Shown: in pieces, positions 37,947 through 48,064 of the stretch
How the letters are laid out: every line of letters begins with the position of its first letter
Position numbering within the stretch: the stretch's first letter is position 1
Origin: Cryptomeria japonica
Lineage: Eukaryota; Streptophyta; Pinopsida; Cupressales; Cupressaceae
DNA: 64,000 nt
Direction: 5' to 3'
Assembly (NCBI RefSeq): GCF_030272615.1
Contig: NW_026728916.1
Location: 124,001-188,000 of the forward strand
Notes under the pieces: generated by a model
Databases searched by the model: none
What the model was told of the DNA's origin: nothing
What the model saw: only the letters and a program-made list of their open reading frames with translations
Program-made: the position numbers and the translations under genes

Positions 37947-38042
37947 TAGAATTAGAGCCTCACTTAGATTCAGTCAAATATGAATTAGAGAAAGAGACCT
38001 AAGGTATGAGTGAAGGAGATGAGTGAGCGTTAAATAATGCCT

Positions 38043-38049
38043 GTTTATA
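38043..38049 (-). promoter_or_regulatory. probable TATA box of the polygalacturonase
   Basis: TATAAAC on the minus strand, about 97 bp upstream of the start codon, which would place transcription start near 38015 and give a short leader. The matching site in the duplicated copy is changed to TAGAAAC. Confidence 0.6.
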
Positions 38050-38300
38050 CTATATTAGGAAGTATTCTGATTACTACTAAGTTGCTACTTGCAAGGAAAG
38101 GAATGTTTAAATCTTGGTTTGATTGACAAGTAATTTAATCTGCATCACAAGTCGTGAATCTTTGTTAGATCTACCCTGTCTGATAACAGCACTCTTTCAG
38201 GACATGAATGGCTTTGGAATGCACTGTGTGGTAATTCATTGTCCTAGATTCTCTAAATGCAAACCACGTATCAATAAAACGGACTATTTCAAGATATAAC

Positions 38301-38471
38301 AGCTTACCTATCAAATAACGGACTACCACAGAAATCGAAATGCAAGCCCAATCGAACAATACCAGATCATTTGATTTTTCCTATTTCAGCTTCCCTATCA
38401 AATGACGGACTACCACAGAAATCGAAATGCAAAAGTCGAACAATACCAGATCATTTGATTTTTCCTATTTC
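38301..38471 (-). repeat. tandem duplication in the polygalacturonase promoter
   Basis: Two adjacent units, 38301-38387 and 38388-38471, differ by a few substitutions and a short gap. Each contains AGCTT(A/C)CCTATCAAAT, CGGACTACCACAGAAATCG and a GATCATTTGATTTTTCC end. They lie about 355-525 bp upstream of the start codon and could carry duplicated regulatory sites. Confidence 0.85.
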
Positions 38472-38759
38472 TCCGTTCAACATTCTATACTTAAAACAGA
38501 TATTCAGAACATAAAAGAATATTGAAACAAGTGTCATATAGCAGTGAGTAATCTTGTAATAAAAATATTTGTGGTGATTTTTAATGTTATTTTAAAATTA
38601 TATTATCTTAATTATATTTATGTTATATAAATTATAACTTTTAATTACTTTTATGAATAGTATGTGAGTATCTATACTAGATTAAAATTTTAATATTCAT
38701 ATCTAAAAAATATAGAGGGACATGTCATATGACTAGAGCTCAAAAGTAGTTATAGAGTC

Positions 38760-39590
38760 ATATGGGCAAAGCCTTAAAAGAAAAGAAACAACTAAACAAA
38801 ATTACAAGCATAAAAGTGAAGCCCGAAAACAATAAATTGACCTAGGGAAAGCAAGCTAGGGGGAGGCCAAAGTGTACATGAATGAGACGAGACCACCGAA
38901 AGTTATGATGATTAAAAGATGATCCATTTGAAAGCCAGAGCTAGCCCACCAAAGCCAAGGCTTGACGAGCTCCTAGGCACAACATATACTTTGGGCAATG
39001 AAAGTGCCTTCTATTTGAATAGGTTTTAGCATAACAAGAAGGGTCTAAAAGCCAATCCCTTCTAGGACAACCTATGAAGCTAGAACAAATGGAATGTCTT
39101 AGAAGAATCTTCTAGGCCTCATTCTTAGAAATGGCTCAGACAATCCATTTAGCACAAAGGACTAAACCTTGTCTCCACGTAGAGAAGAGATGAAGCCCGC
39201 TAGAATCATGTGGGAGCAAAATAAAAACCCAGCCAAATGGTGAAACCACTTGTAGTCCTTATAAGAGGCCTGAAAAGATCATGAAGAATCTTTTCAAGTT
39301 TCATATATGAGGCATTGGAAGGACCACAATAGGATGAATGATACACATGGGTTGCCACCAATGTTTTGGAACAAACCTAGAATTTACCAACAAGGGATAG
39401 AGGCTCATTAATCGAATGGGAGAGAATCTTATCAATTTTGACAAGAACAAAATTTCAAAGATCAACCAAAGATGCTTGGAAAGAAAAGGGAATGCGCAAA
39501 AAGTGAAAAATTTCCCATGTCCAATCCACTTCTACCCATACCCATGAAGCTGAGATTGCATGGGAAGGAACAACTAGTGATAACACTATA
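38760..39590 (-). pseudogene. LINE reverse transcriptase fragment
   Basis: The minus strand reads, with stops and shifts, FHFLRIPFSFQASLVDL, NFVLVKIDKILSHSINEPLS, VCSKTLVATHVYHSSYCGPS and NASYMKLEKILHDLF, then an ALCAKW-like region (PLC*MDC). This is the C-terminal part of a plant L1-type LINE ORF2 after the RT catalytic core. It separates the polygalacturonase gene from its truncated copy. Confidence 0.75.
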
Positions 39591-39673
39591 TTTTATGCCA
39601 CTAAGTGGTAGAAATAGAATCTAGATAGAAAGTATTGATCCACTAAAGAACCTCTTTAACATTTTTCTCATCC

Positions 39674-40341
39674 ATTGTTTTTGAATCCTTTAGGGTTATG
39701 TTCAAATTTTAGACCTGAAATGTGAAGCCAGGCTGACACGGTCTGTGGAAATTTAAATTGTTAACCAGAAAAGTCTTGTCACCCGACACATACAAAGTTG
39801 TTGATGACACTTTACAAGCATCATTCCATGCATTAGTAAATGCCTGAAAAGCATCAGAATATTAATAAGATACAATATTTTGGAGTCCTTTTTAATAAGA
39901 TGTAAACTTTTTGTTACTCAATATAGAAATGGTAAAAGTGGCAGTAAATAATATCTAATGTTAGTAACAAAAGAATAAATGATAAGCGTACCTCATTATT
40001 GTCGTGCACTCCATTACCCACCGCACCATAATTTTGGACGTTAAAGCTTCTTCCATTAATAGCCTGAGTAGCATCCAAAGATATTGTAGAAGCCCAATGA
40101 TATATGTTACTTTCTGTGATTAATTGGGCTTCAACGGCCATGATGATTAAATGTAAGGCCAACAAGACCAAATTCTTCACATAAATATTTTGACCTAGTG
40201 GAGCCATCAATCTCATTAGAATTATAGCCAGTTTCTACTATATTAGAAATTATTCTGATTACTATTAAGTTGCGACTTGCAGCGAAAGGGATATTTAGTA
40301 CTTGTTTTGTTGACACATAATTTAATTTGCTTCACAATTAG
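39674..40341 (-). pseudogene. truncated polygalacturonase duplicate (exons 1-2)
   Basis: Aligns with 37398-38155. Exon 1 (39992-40216) is still open, with 75 codons starting MRLMAPLGQN and keeping the NLVLLALHLIIMAVEA signal and NYGAVGNG; the donor GT is intact. Exon 2 (39715-39843) is also open at 43 codons with AG and GT in place. Homology stops within intron 2 at 39674, so exons 3-8 with all catalytic motifs are absent. About 80 bp of leader corresponding to 37961-38041 is missing upstream and the TATA element is mutated. Many amino-acid changes in exon 2 suggest relaxed constraint. A dead partial segmental duplication. Confidence 0.9.
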
Positions 40342-40771
40342 TTCCTCTTTGTAGGAGATCGAATAATATATGTTGTAGGCAAAATGTAGTTGTAACTAAT
40401 TGATAACCGACTAAGTTGTAATTAACTAATTGATAGCCGACTAAGTGGCCATGATAATGGTAATAGATGTTGGCAATTAAGATAAATATAATTTGATTAG
40501 TGGAAATAATCAAAATAAGATCCAACTTTAGTCTTAAAGGAGAGTTAGATACTTTGTTTGATTAGTTCTAGTTTTTATGTTTGATATGATTTATGTGAAT
40601 GTGTAATGATTACATAAAATGATTAAGAATTAAATAAAATGATTAAGAATTAAGAAGATTCCAATATGCAATCTCTTTTATAATGGTCATACCTATCACA
40701 ATGGAAACATTGAATAGTTTTTATTTCTCTATAACAATTCTTATCTATTGAATTTTTTTCTACCACCCATG
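40342..40771. other. no gene; short direct repeats
   Basis: Two copies of AACTAATTGATA(A/G)CCGACTAAGT lie near 40390-40445, and two of AATAAAATGATTAAGAATTAA near 40615-40650. Nothing coding was recognised. Confidence 0.5.
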
Positions 40772-41485
40772 GCTTCTAGTCCTCAAATTTCAGACCTAAT
40801 ACAATTGCCCATTGCAACCTTCAACAATTCCCCTCTTTAAATCCCTTTTGGTCAAGGCTCCCCTATTTTTACTATCACTTTGGATATTTCAAACTCTGAC
40901 TCAGCATCTTAGCAAAACACCCACCCCTTGGAAGATTGCATGTTAGTAAATTCTGCACTCAAGAGTATGTTGGCAGACCCACTCAAAAAAAGTTTCTCAA
41001 GTCCTTTAGTTCCTCTAGAAAAATGCCTCGGGTGCTCCTCCTCTATTCTAGAGGTATTTTTGGGCGAGGAGATTTTAGACTGCATTTATTATTACAAAAA
41101 AATATTCTAATCAGAAGATTCAATCAATTTTCATTGTCTCTCATATTACTCCACCCCTAGATATTTGTACATTCAAATCCTGTGATGTTAGGGAAGATGG
41201 ATATTTATTCTCATGCTTGTTGGTTCATTGTTATTTAATTTGATAATACTAATTATAGAAATGTTGTCCTTCCTATGGTCATCTACAAATGGGACTCTCA
41301 TGCTTTATCTCTCTACCCTTGGACCCCATCATTTAATTCCCCTAATTGATCCTATTGAGGTTTCACCCACTTGGGTTCATCTCTTTCACCTCTAGTTGCA
41401 CTTTTGGTGCACAGCCACCCACGAATACAAAGGCAAAAAATTGGGCATATTTATCAAAGTTGACCCTAATACTAGTCTCTTCCTA
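40772..41485 (+). pseudogene. LINE ORF1-like fragment (DUF4283)
   Basis: Starts with an open stretch MASSPQISDLIQLPIATF and ends SPTWVHLFHL, then GKKLGIFIKVDPNTS. The PTWV(H/R)L...LG..IKVD pattern is the hallmark of DUF4283, the nucleic-acid-binding region of plant LINE ORF1 proteins. Several stops and at least one frame change lie between. It ends abruptly at the LTR-like sequence that begins at 41487. Confidence 0.6.
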
Positions 41486-41486
41486 T

Positions 41487-42264
41487 TGAACACACTATTT
41501 AGAGAGGAGGGGGGTGAATTAGTGTGGCCATGAAAACACTAAGTTTAATCCTTTAATCTTGAAAAACATAATAAGTAGGAATGCAACATGAAACCATAAA
41601 ACATAATGCATAAGGGAACACTAGATTTATGTTGAAACCCCTAAACAAGGAAAAACCTTGGTAAGAGTTAACTCACAATATATACGATATCATTAAAATT
41701 TATTTTAAACACTACTATGGAAGCACACTACCACCTAGAAGACTTGCAATCTAAGGTCTACTATCTAAGGGCGAGATACAAAGGACTTGTAGGATTGCTC
41801 CAAAGTAAGATACAAATGAATTCTAGGCTAAAGCTCATTACTCAAGGGAAAGATACATGAACATCCATAAAATTTGAGTCAGCAAAACAAAGTCATTGTC
41901 CAATTGTGAAGTTGTCTTTGAATCTTGTTAGAAGAAACAAACTCTAACAACAATCACTTCCACATTAACTATCTTTGCATCACAAACTTCTATAATGATA
42001 ATGACATGAAATAATTTATATATCATCTTCCCCACATAATTACCATTAAAGGCACACCATCACACTAATTTGATCTTCTATATATAACATCTTCATCTTT
42101 GTAAACATAAACTAGGTCAACCTAAATAAGGAAGAAGCACGAGTCCAATCACGTTGGCCACAAAATATAATTATGGTAATTGTGATTTGATTCTAGACTT
42201 AGAGAGGATGTCAGTACATATTATTACATATCTATAAAGTCAATCATCACATATATTTCCAACA
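41487..42264 (-). mobile_element. probable solo LTR (copia type)
   Basis: On the minus strand it would run from TGTTGGAAATATATG to GTGTTCA, about 778 bp, with TG/CA ends. It contains GAGGGGGGTGAATTAGTGT and GGAAAAACCTTGGTAAGAG on the plus strand, motifs often seen in reverse-oriented plant copia LTRs. Flanking pentamers CCTAT and CTTCT do not match perfectly, so the boundaries are tentative. Confidence 0.45.
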
Positions 42265-43436
42265 CTTCTCCCATACCTCCTTAACAAGAACCTTGTTGGT
42301 TGTAGACCTCTCCGAACCCCTTTCTATTGATATTTTTTTTAAGTTGATAAGCTCCAATGGAGACACTACTTGGTGTATTAAACAATTTCATTCAAATATT
42401 ATCAAAATTTTTATATGGAGTACCTAGCCTTTGCTTGTCATCATTGGTCTCGACTCCATTCCTCTCCTACTTAGTGGAAGGATGTTGATTTGTGTCATCT
42501 TTCTAGTTTTCTTGTTCTCTTAGACTCAGACTCCTCTACACCATAAAAACAACAATAAAAAAATTTGTCCTATCAAAGAATCAATTAAGCATCACCGATC
42601 ATCAAATGAGGAAAATAAGCCAAAGGAAACAGTGAATTTGAAAGAAATTATTATAATCTTAATTTCTCTTTTTTAAGGGCACAAATCAGTTTTGTCCTAT
42701 ATGATATTGTAAACGTACTAGAGGATACTCTTGTATAGGAAAATTGAATTTTGGCACTTGTACAATTGGACGAAATCTTGTTTTTCTCCCATCTTTTCCA
42801 TAAGGGAATTCAATGGCATTTGCAAGGGATTCTAAATTTTTTAATTTTGTAACTGGGTGAGTAAAGTAGCAAGTCTGAATTGGAGCAATAGAAGGTCTTT
42901 TTGTCTCAGGAACTAATTTTTTTCATGAATGTATCATCTCTTTTGAATAAATGAATAATATTTACTTCAAATTGTGGCTTCTCATTTTATATGAATTATT
43001 TCTGTTAAGGATAGGAACATTTGTCTTTGCAATTTATTTTGTAGAAGTGAATTATGTTTATAGGTTCTCTCCAAGGAAGGGATTAAATGTTGTCAATGTA
43101 TTTTAATGAATTGAGAGGTGTAATAGCGATCAATACGAAGAATTTAGAGTGATTTATTAAATTTAATTAGTTTCAATCATTAATGTGTGGGGCCTAGGTA
43201 GCTAAGAAGTTAAAGGTTAATGAAGATATTCAATGTTCTCACAATTATGACTATGTTACTTGGATTAGACATTGATCTTTGCGATTTTAAGTGAATTTTA
43301 GCTACCATGTCAAATATTATTGATCTTTTTATTTTCTATTTGTAGGAGTAGGTGTAGGTTAGATCTTTCTCTCAATTTTACCCAATAGTCATATATAACA
43401 ATGGATCCTGCCAATTGAGGGTTAAATTTAGGATAA
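42265..43436. other. no feature recognised
   Basis: AT-rich with no convincing open frame. A continuation of the LINE ORF1 after the LTR was looked for and not found. Confidence 0.4.
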
Positions 43437-44915
43437 TGTAGTTGATACTCATTGAGAGATATAGACGTATAAATCTAACCAATTTCCTAAGTGAATATTT
43501 AATATTCATTTTAACCCCATTCTATTTAATTAAATTCTTCATATTCATCTATTCGATTAAATGAATTACTCAATTTATTTAATTAAATTCACCTAAGCCT
43601 TTTCTAGGCTTTTTTTTAAATAAATCACTTTATTTAATTTAATTCCCCTTTCTCTCTTTTTAATTAAATTCATCTTTGTAAATAAATAAATCTAATTTAT
43701 TTATTTAAATTCCCCCACTTATATTTATGCAAGTTGCAGCTATTTGGTTGAAATAAAGTAATTTTATTTTAATTAAAATACTTTTTCCTCCACTTGCATT
43801 TTCCTACATCTCCCACTTGCCTTCTGAACCCCTTCTAGATTCTTCTAATCACTTTCAATTTACCCTAATCCATCTCCTAAATATTGTCACAATCCTAAGC
43901 AAAGAGAAGTCACTTCTCAAAGCCTTCAAAGTCTATGAAAGCCATTAAAGGTTTTATGTCCTCAACAAGTTAACCCTCAAAGTCTTCCAAACCATTTAAG
44001 GCTCTTACATAACCATTAATAGTTAACTCAACCTTCTTGCATGATTAAATATTTTCTCTCTAACTCAACCCTCATCTAACCCAAGGGTCTCATCAAGCAT
44101 TCATGGCTTTGACGTTGGCTATCCCTTTAACCCTTGCACAAGAGTTTACCCCTTGGGTAAAAGATTTATCCATCGGATAACCCTAGCCTAACCTTAACCC
44201 TTACCTCCTAAGGTAGCCATTATGTCTTCTCAAGCATTTAATTCTTCTTTCATCTCCTCTCAAGCAAACTCTTATTGGAAATTGTCACCATTTCTTTGGT
44301 GAGAATTGTGAACATGGATTGATTAAATTTCAATCCTAGCCCTAGTTAAGATTATCCAATCTTGACCATCCATTGCCCTTTTCCTATAAATAGAGATCTC
44401 ATTCTCTCATTTGGATATAGAATTTTCATGCATCAAAATTATAGTCATTTTGCTAATAAGGATCCAAGTCTTTGTGCATCAAACATATAGTATAATTACT
44501 AAGCAATTTATCCTCTCTTTGTTAAATCATCATAATAGCATTTAGAAGCATTCTAATATCATAGAATATCTATGTTATACTAGTATATCAGTGCTAGGAT
44601 AATTAGATAATCTTATCATCATCTTTATGCTAGATTAATCATCATAGTTTTCAGTATCATACACATGTTAGGAATGCATTCATGCTTATAATCAAATATC
44701 ACTCATTCTTGGAGTTGTCATTCCTAAGTCACTTTGCTTAGTGATCTAAGAGAAAATACATTGACTTCAGGGATCTTGTGAGATAGAGAATAATGGGACA
44801 CCCCTTGGGAAGTTGAGCTATTCAATATAGTTTCTATAACTTGCACCAAGAGTCTCATTGGTATGTGGGCCCTTTGAAACTAACTTTTACATTTCTATCA
44901 TCCTCATTTCCTACA
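43437..44915 (+). repeat. 5' LTR of Tat-like gypsy element (family A, copy 3)
   Basis: 1479 bp from TGTAGTTGAT to TTCCTACA. It contains CCTATAAATAGAGATCTC, a likely promoter. It aligns with 11327-12718 directly and with 2690-4096 in reverse. It is followed by a primer-site-like sequence and by gag and pol in the same orientation. Confidence 0.88.
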
Positions 44916-44923
44916 CACATTTT

Positions 44924-44940
44924 TGGTGCCCATTATGGAG
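44924..44940 (+). promoter_or_regulatory. putative primer-binding site
   Basis: TGGTGCCCATTATGGAG lies eight bases after the LTR. It resembles the TGGCGCC...-type Asp-tRNA primer site of Athila/Tat elements, with several mismatches. Confidence 0.5.
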
Positions 44941-45007
44941 CTTCACCCCATAAATCATATCAGTTTTGATGCAAGATAAAGATTGCAAGCACATGGGAAT
45001 GTTGTTT

Positions 45008-45250
45008 TAGCACATTGGGACCTTTCCTTAGTGCATTTAGAGAAAACAATAGCAGCCTTGGTGTACTGTTTAGCACATCAGACACATTCCCTAGTGCATT
45101 TAAAGTCTCTATTAGTGCATAATAGTCTGGTTTCTTTCTTGCATATTGGAACAACAATGTAGCACATTCGGTAACCAATGTAGCGCATTTGGTAAATAGT
45201 GTAGTGCATCGATAACTTTCTGGAGCGCATCTATGCAATAGTCCAATGCA
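45008..45250 (+). repeat. 21-bp phased TAGYRCAT array B
   Basis: Motif starts at 45008, 45029, 45050, 45071, 45092, 45113, about 45139, 45160, 45181, 45202, 45222 and 45243: a nearly exact 21-bp period over twelve units. It is the same motif and strand as array A. It lies just after the primer site of the Tat-like element, in the untranslated leader. Read antisense, the period is seven codons and leaves a 92-codon open frame (44960-45238) with a heptad pattern. Confidence 0.85.
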
Positions 45251-45259
45251 TGAATCTGA

Positions 45260-46761
45260 CAGAGAAAAGGAAAAATTGTTACTAAAGTGAAGAAAAATTA
45301 GGCTTGTGTAAGCCCACCATATATTTTATTTTTCAAAGACTTTCTTCTTCCAGGTCACTGACAATTTATTGCACGTTTAGAAGAAGTTAAAGTAGGAATT
45401 TAATTATTCTAGTTTTTTAGTTGGATAAAAAGAATTAAATTTCTTTTAAGTTTAAGAAGAATCTCATCTTTTATTTTGGGTTTAAAATTTACTAAATGTT
45501 CATTTGGGTTTTAAAAAGAATTCCATTGTCAATTAAAAAGAACAACAAAATGAACTTTTTATTTTTGCAAGTTAGGCAAAAACACTTCATTTGGGTTTAA
45601 AAAAAACAACAAATTTGTTTTTTAGTTTGCAAAAGGTAAAAATAATCACATTTTCCTTTGGTGCATAAAAAGAATTCATTTTCATTTTGAAAAGGATAAA
45701 AAGAACCTAACTTTATTTTGTGCAAAGCAAAGGAGTTTTTCATTTCATGATTTTCCTTTGTTTTCCAACATCATGATTTATTTTGTTGACTAAGATTTCA
45801 CGTTCTTAGATCAAAAAAAAATTTCTATGAAGAGTTAAAAAGAACACCATGCTTTTTTGAAGCAACATCTCCAAATAGTAAGTTAGAAAATTATTCCTTT
45901 GAAGGTCAAAAAACAACACTTGTTTGCTTTGTCTTGAAAGTGGAAGGTATACGCTCTCCCCTTAACTAGGTGACCAAAAAACCAAACCACTCTTACAAGC
46001 TTTATTTACTTCAATCATTTTAAAACCTTTAGAAGACTTGCCCTCCTAAGTTGCTCTTAGAGCGCCATTAATGGCCGGTGAGAGGGGGATGAACTAAGTG
46101 GGAAATGAATTTATCACCAAGTGTTCCAACCCACTATAATCAAATGTGGAGGCTAATGAAAGTCCCCTTCAACTATTTTTCTCAATGATTATCCTTCCCC
46201 AGTATTTTTAAGATACATAAAGCCTTTGTTCTAAAGGTTGGGAAGCCTCCCGAGGGAGTTTATCACTAAAAACTGAACAAAAGCCCAATTAAAAACATTA
46301 GCACTAGGAACTTTGAGCCGAGTCAGTTACCAAACATTTTCAACATCATAGTGCAACGGTGGGGAAGAATCCACCCCCAAGACCACTCACCACATATCTC
46401 CCAAGATAACTACTCAATTATCAAGCAATTCACTTTGAGTTAATTTCTAGCAAAAGGAAAAAAAATGGGTGCCCTCTAGGGGATGACACGGTTTTTTAAG
46501 CTCACAGAGTATCGAGACTAGTGGGCTATGATGTTGTTGATGACCCTTGAATAGAGAGTCTTCTTGATTTTTCTTAGTTGTTACCTACACCAGTGAAAAC
46601 ATTGGGGATCTGAACACATCCTCACAGAACATACACTACTTGTTTAGCATAGGTAAAATTGTTATCTCTTCTATGTGCCATGTTCTCAAGTTATTTTTTA
46701 GAAAATCATCCATCAAAACCACAAGTGTTAAAATTTAAAACTGCTAAAACAAGGCAACTAG
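45260..46761 (+). other. long leader of the Tat-like element
   Basis: No gag motif is readable here. The first half is rich in A with recurring TTTGGGTTTAAAAAGAA-like blocks (45400-45740). The second half is more balanced, with CCACCCCCAAGACC and GGTGCCCTCTAGGGG near 46370-46480. Long untranslated leaders are usual in the Tat/Athila group. Confidence 0.5.
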
Positions 46762-46766
46762 GATAG

Positions 46767-47249
46767 TGATGTAGTTAGTTAAAACATAACCAATATAACA
46801 AGGAATAATAAAAAATAAACACAAGTCTAGATAAAATGTTCTTCATTATTCTTCTGCAACTTCAACCATCCTCCATTACAATGAAAAAGTCCCTATTTTA
46901 AACAATCACCAAAAATTTTCTTTTTGGGCAGATTTTTACAAAATCCAAAAATTGCCATTTAAGGAAATTTTCAACTCTATCCCAAAAATCATGAAATATT
47001 TTAGAAATATAAAAAAAATTCCTACAGCACAAAAAAACAACTTTCTAATCTCAAAAAGATTACGAGCTCAAAATTAACTAAAAAACCAACTTTCTAAAAA
47101 ACTGAAAAAAAAGAGTAAAAGCCAATTTTGAGTTCTTAGATGAAGGAATTCGGTTGGTATTCAAATCCTCAAGATCTATGTCCACAAAAAATTTCAGCCC
47201 AATCGGACAAACGAGTCAAAATTTATGACCCTGCAAAGTCCCTACATCA
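46767..47249 (-). mobile_element. solo LTR of the chromovirus family
   Basis: 483 bp, TGATGTAG...CTACATCA, an 8-bp perfect terminal inverted repeat. Perfect target duplications GATAG lie at 46762-46766 and 47250-47254. It aligns with the LTRs at 23575 and 28323, in the same orientation. Sitting inside the leader of the Tat-like element, it is younger than that element, and the insertion point is at the left edge of array C. Confidence 0.93.
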
Positions 47250-47254
47250 GATAG

Positions 47255-47615
47255 TAGCGCATAGGAGCAACATCCTAATGCGTAGCGATCAATCTATAAA
47301 ATTTCAACCTAAACTTAGTGCCATCATCAATCAAATTAGCACATAACAAGTATCATACTAGTGAAATTTTCAATATCACTTTTCAGCATCAATATAGTGC
47401 ACTAAGACATCACCTTAGCGCATTCAAGACATATCATAGTGCTTTTAGTCTAAACAACAACCCATAATCAGGACATATTAGTGCGTAACCCATTCAAAGC
47501 AGCCATTTCCAAATAGTCTAAACCAGTGAGTAGGAGAGCTAGCATGGTGCATAGAGAGCTTTGTGTAGTGTATCTTGAACATTATTTAGTGCATTTAGTC
47601 TCTATCTTATCACAT
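47255..47615 (+). repeat. 21-bp phased TAGYRCAT array C
   Basis: Recognisable units at 47255, 47276, 47316, 47337, 47359, 47416, 47437, 47479, about 47545, 47566 and 47587. Most starts fit a 21-bp grid, with decayed units between. Same strand as arrays A and B. It follows immediately after the solo LTR, within the leader of the Tat-like element. Confidence 0.75.
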
Positions 47616-48064
47616 AATCAAAACTAGGAAAAACAAATAGCAAATCAGGGACCTTGGGAAAAATTTATTAACAGTCTCGGATACCCTGTCAAGTCCTTTA
47701 ACAAACTCAGTAGTCAAACTTTGAATCCAATTATCAGTGAGGAAATTTCCAAAATCTAACAAGGCGTTTTTAGAACAAGCTTTTCAAATCATCAACTAGC
47801 TTGGGATAAAACTTCATCTAGCAAAATCAAGAAGTATAAGAAACAATGATCAAAGTTTGACCATCCAACAGATTCTATCAAAATAACATACCTAGTTTAA
47901 TTCTTAAGTTGTCAAATCAAGTTTCCATATCAGGAGACTTTATCCATATCATTTGACACAATTTGTTGTGGAGGAGAATCTAACTAAACCTCAAATTGAT
48001 AAAGTAAAATTGACTATTCAAATGAAGTCTCCAAATCCAACATCAAACGCTAACCTTTGATCAT

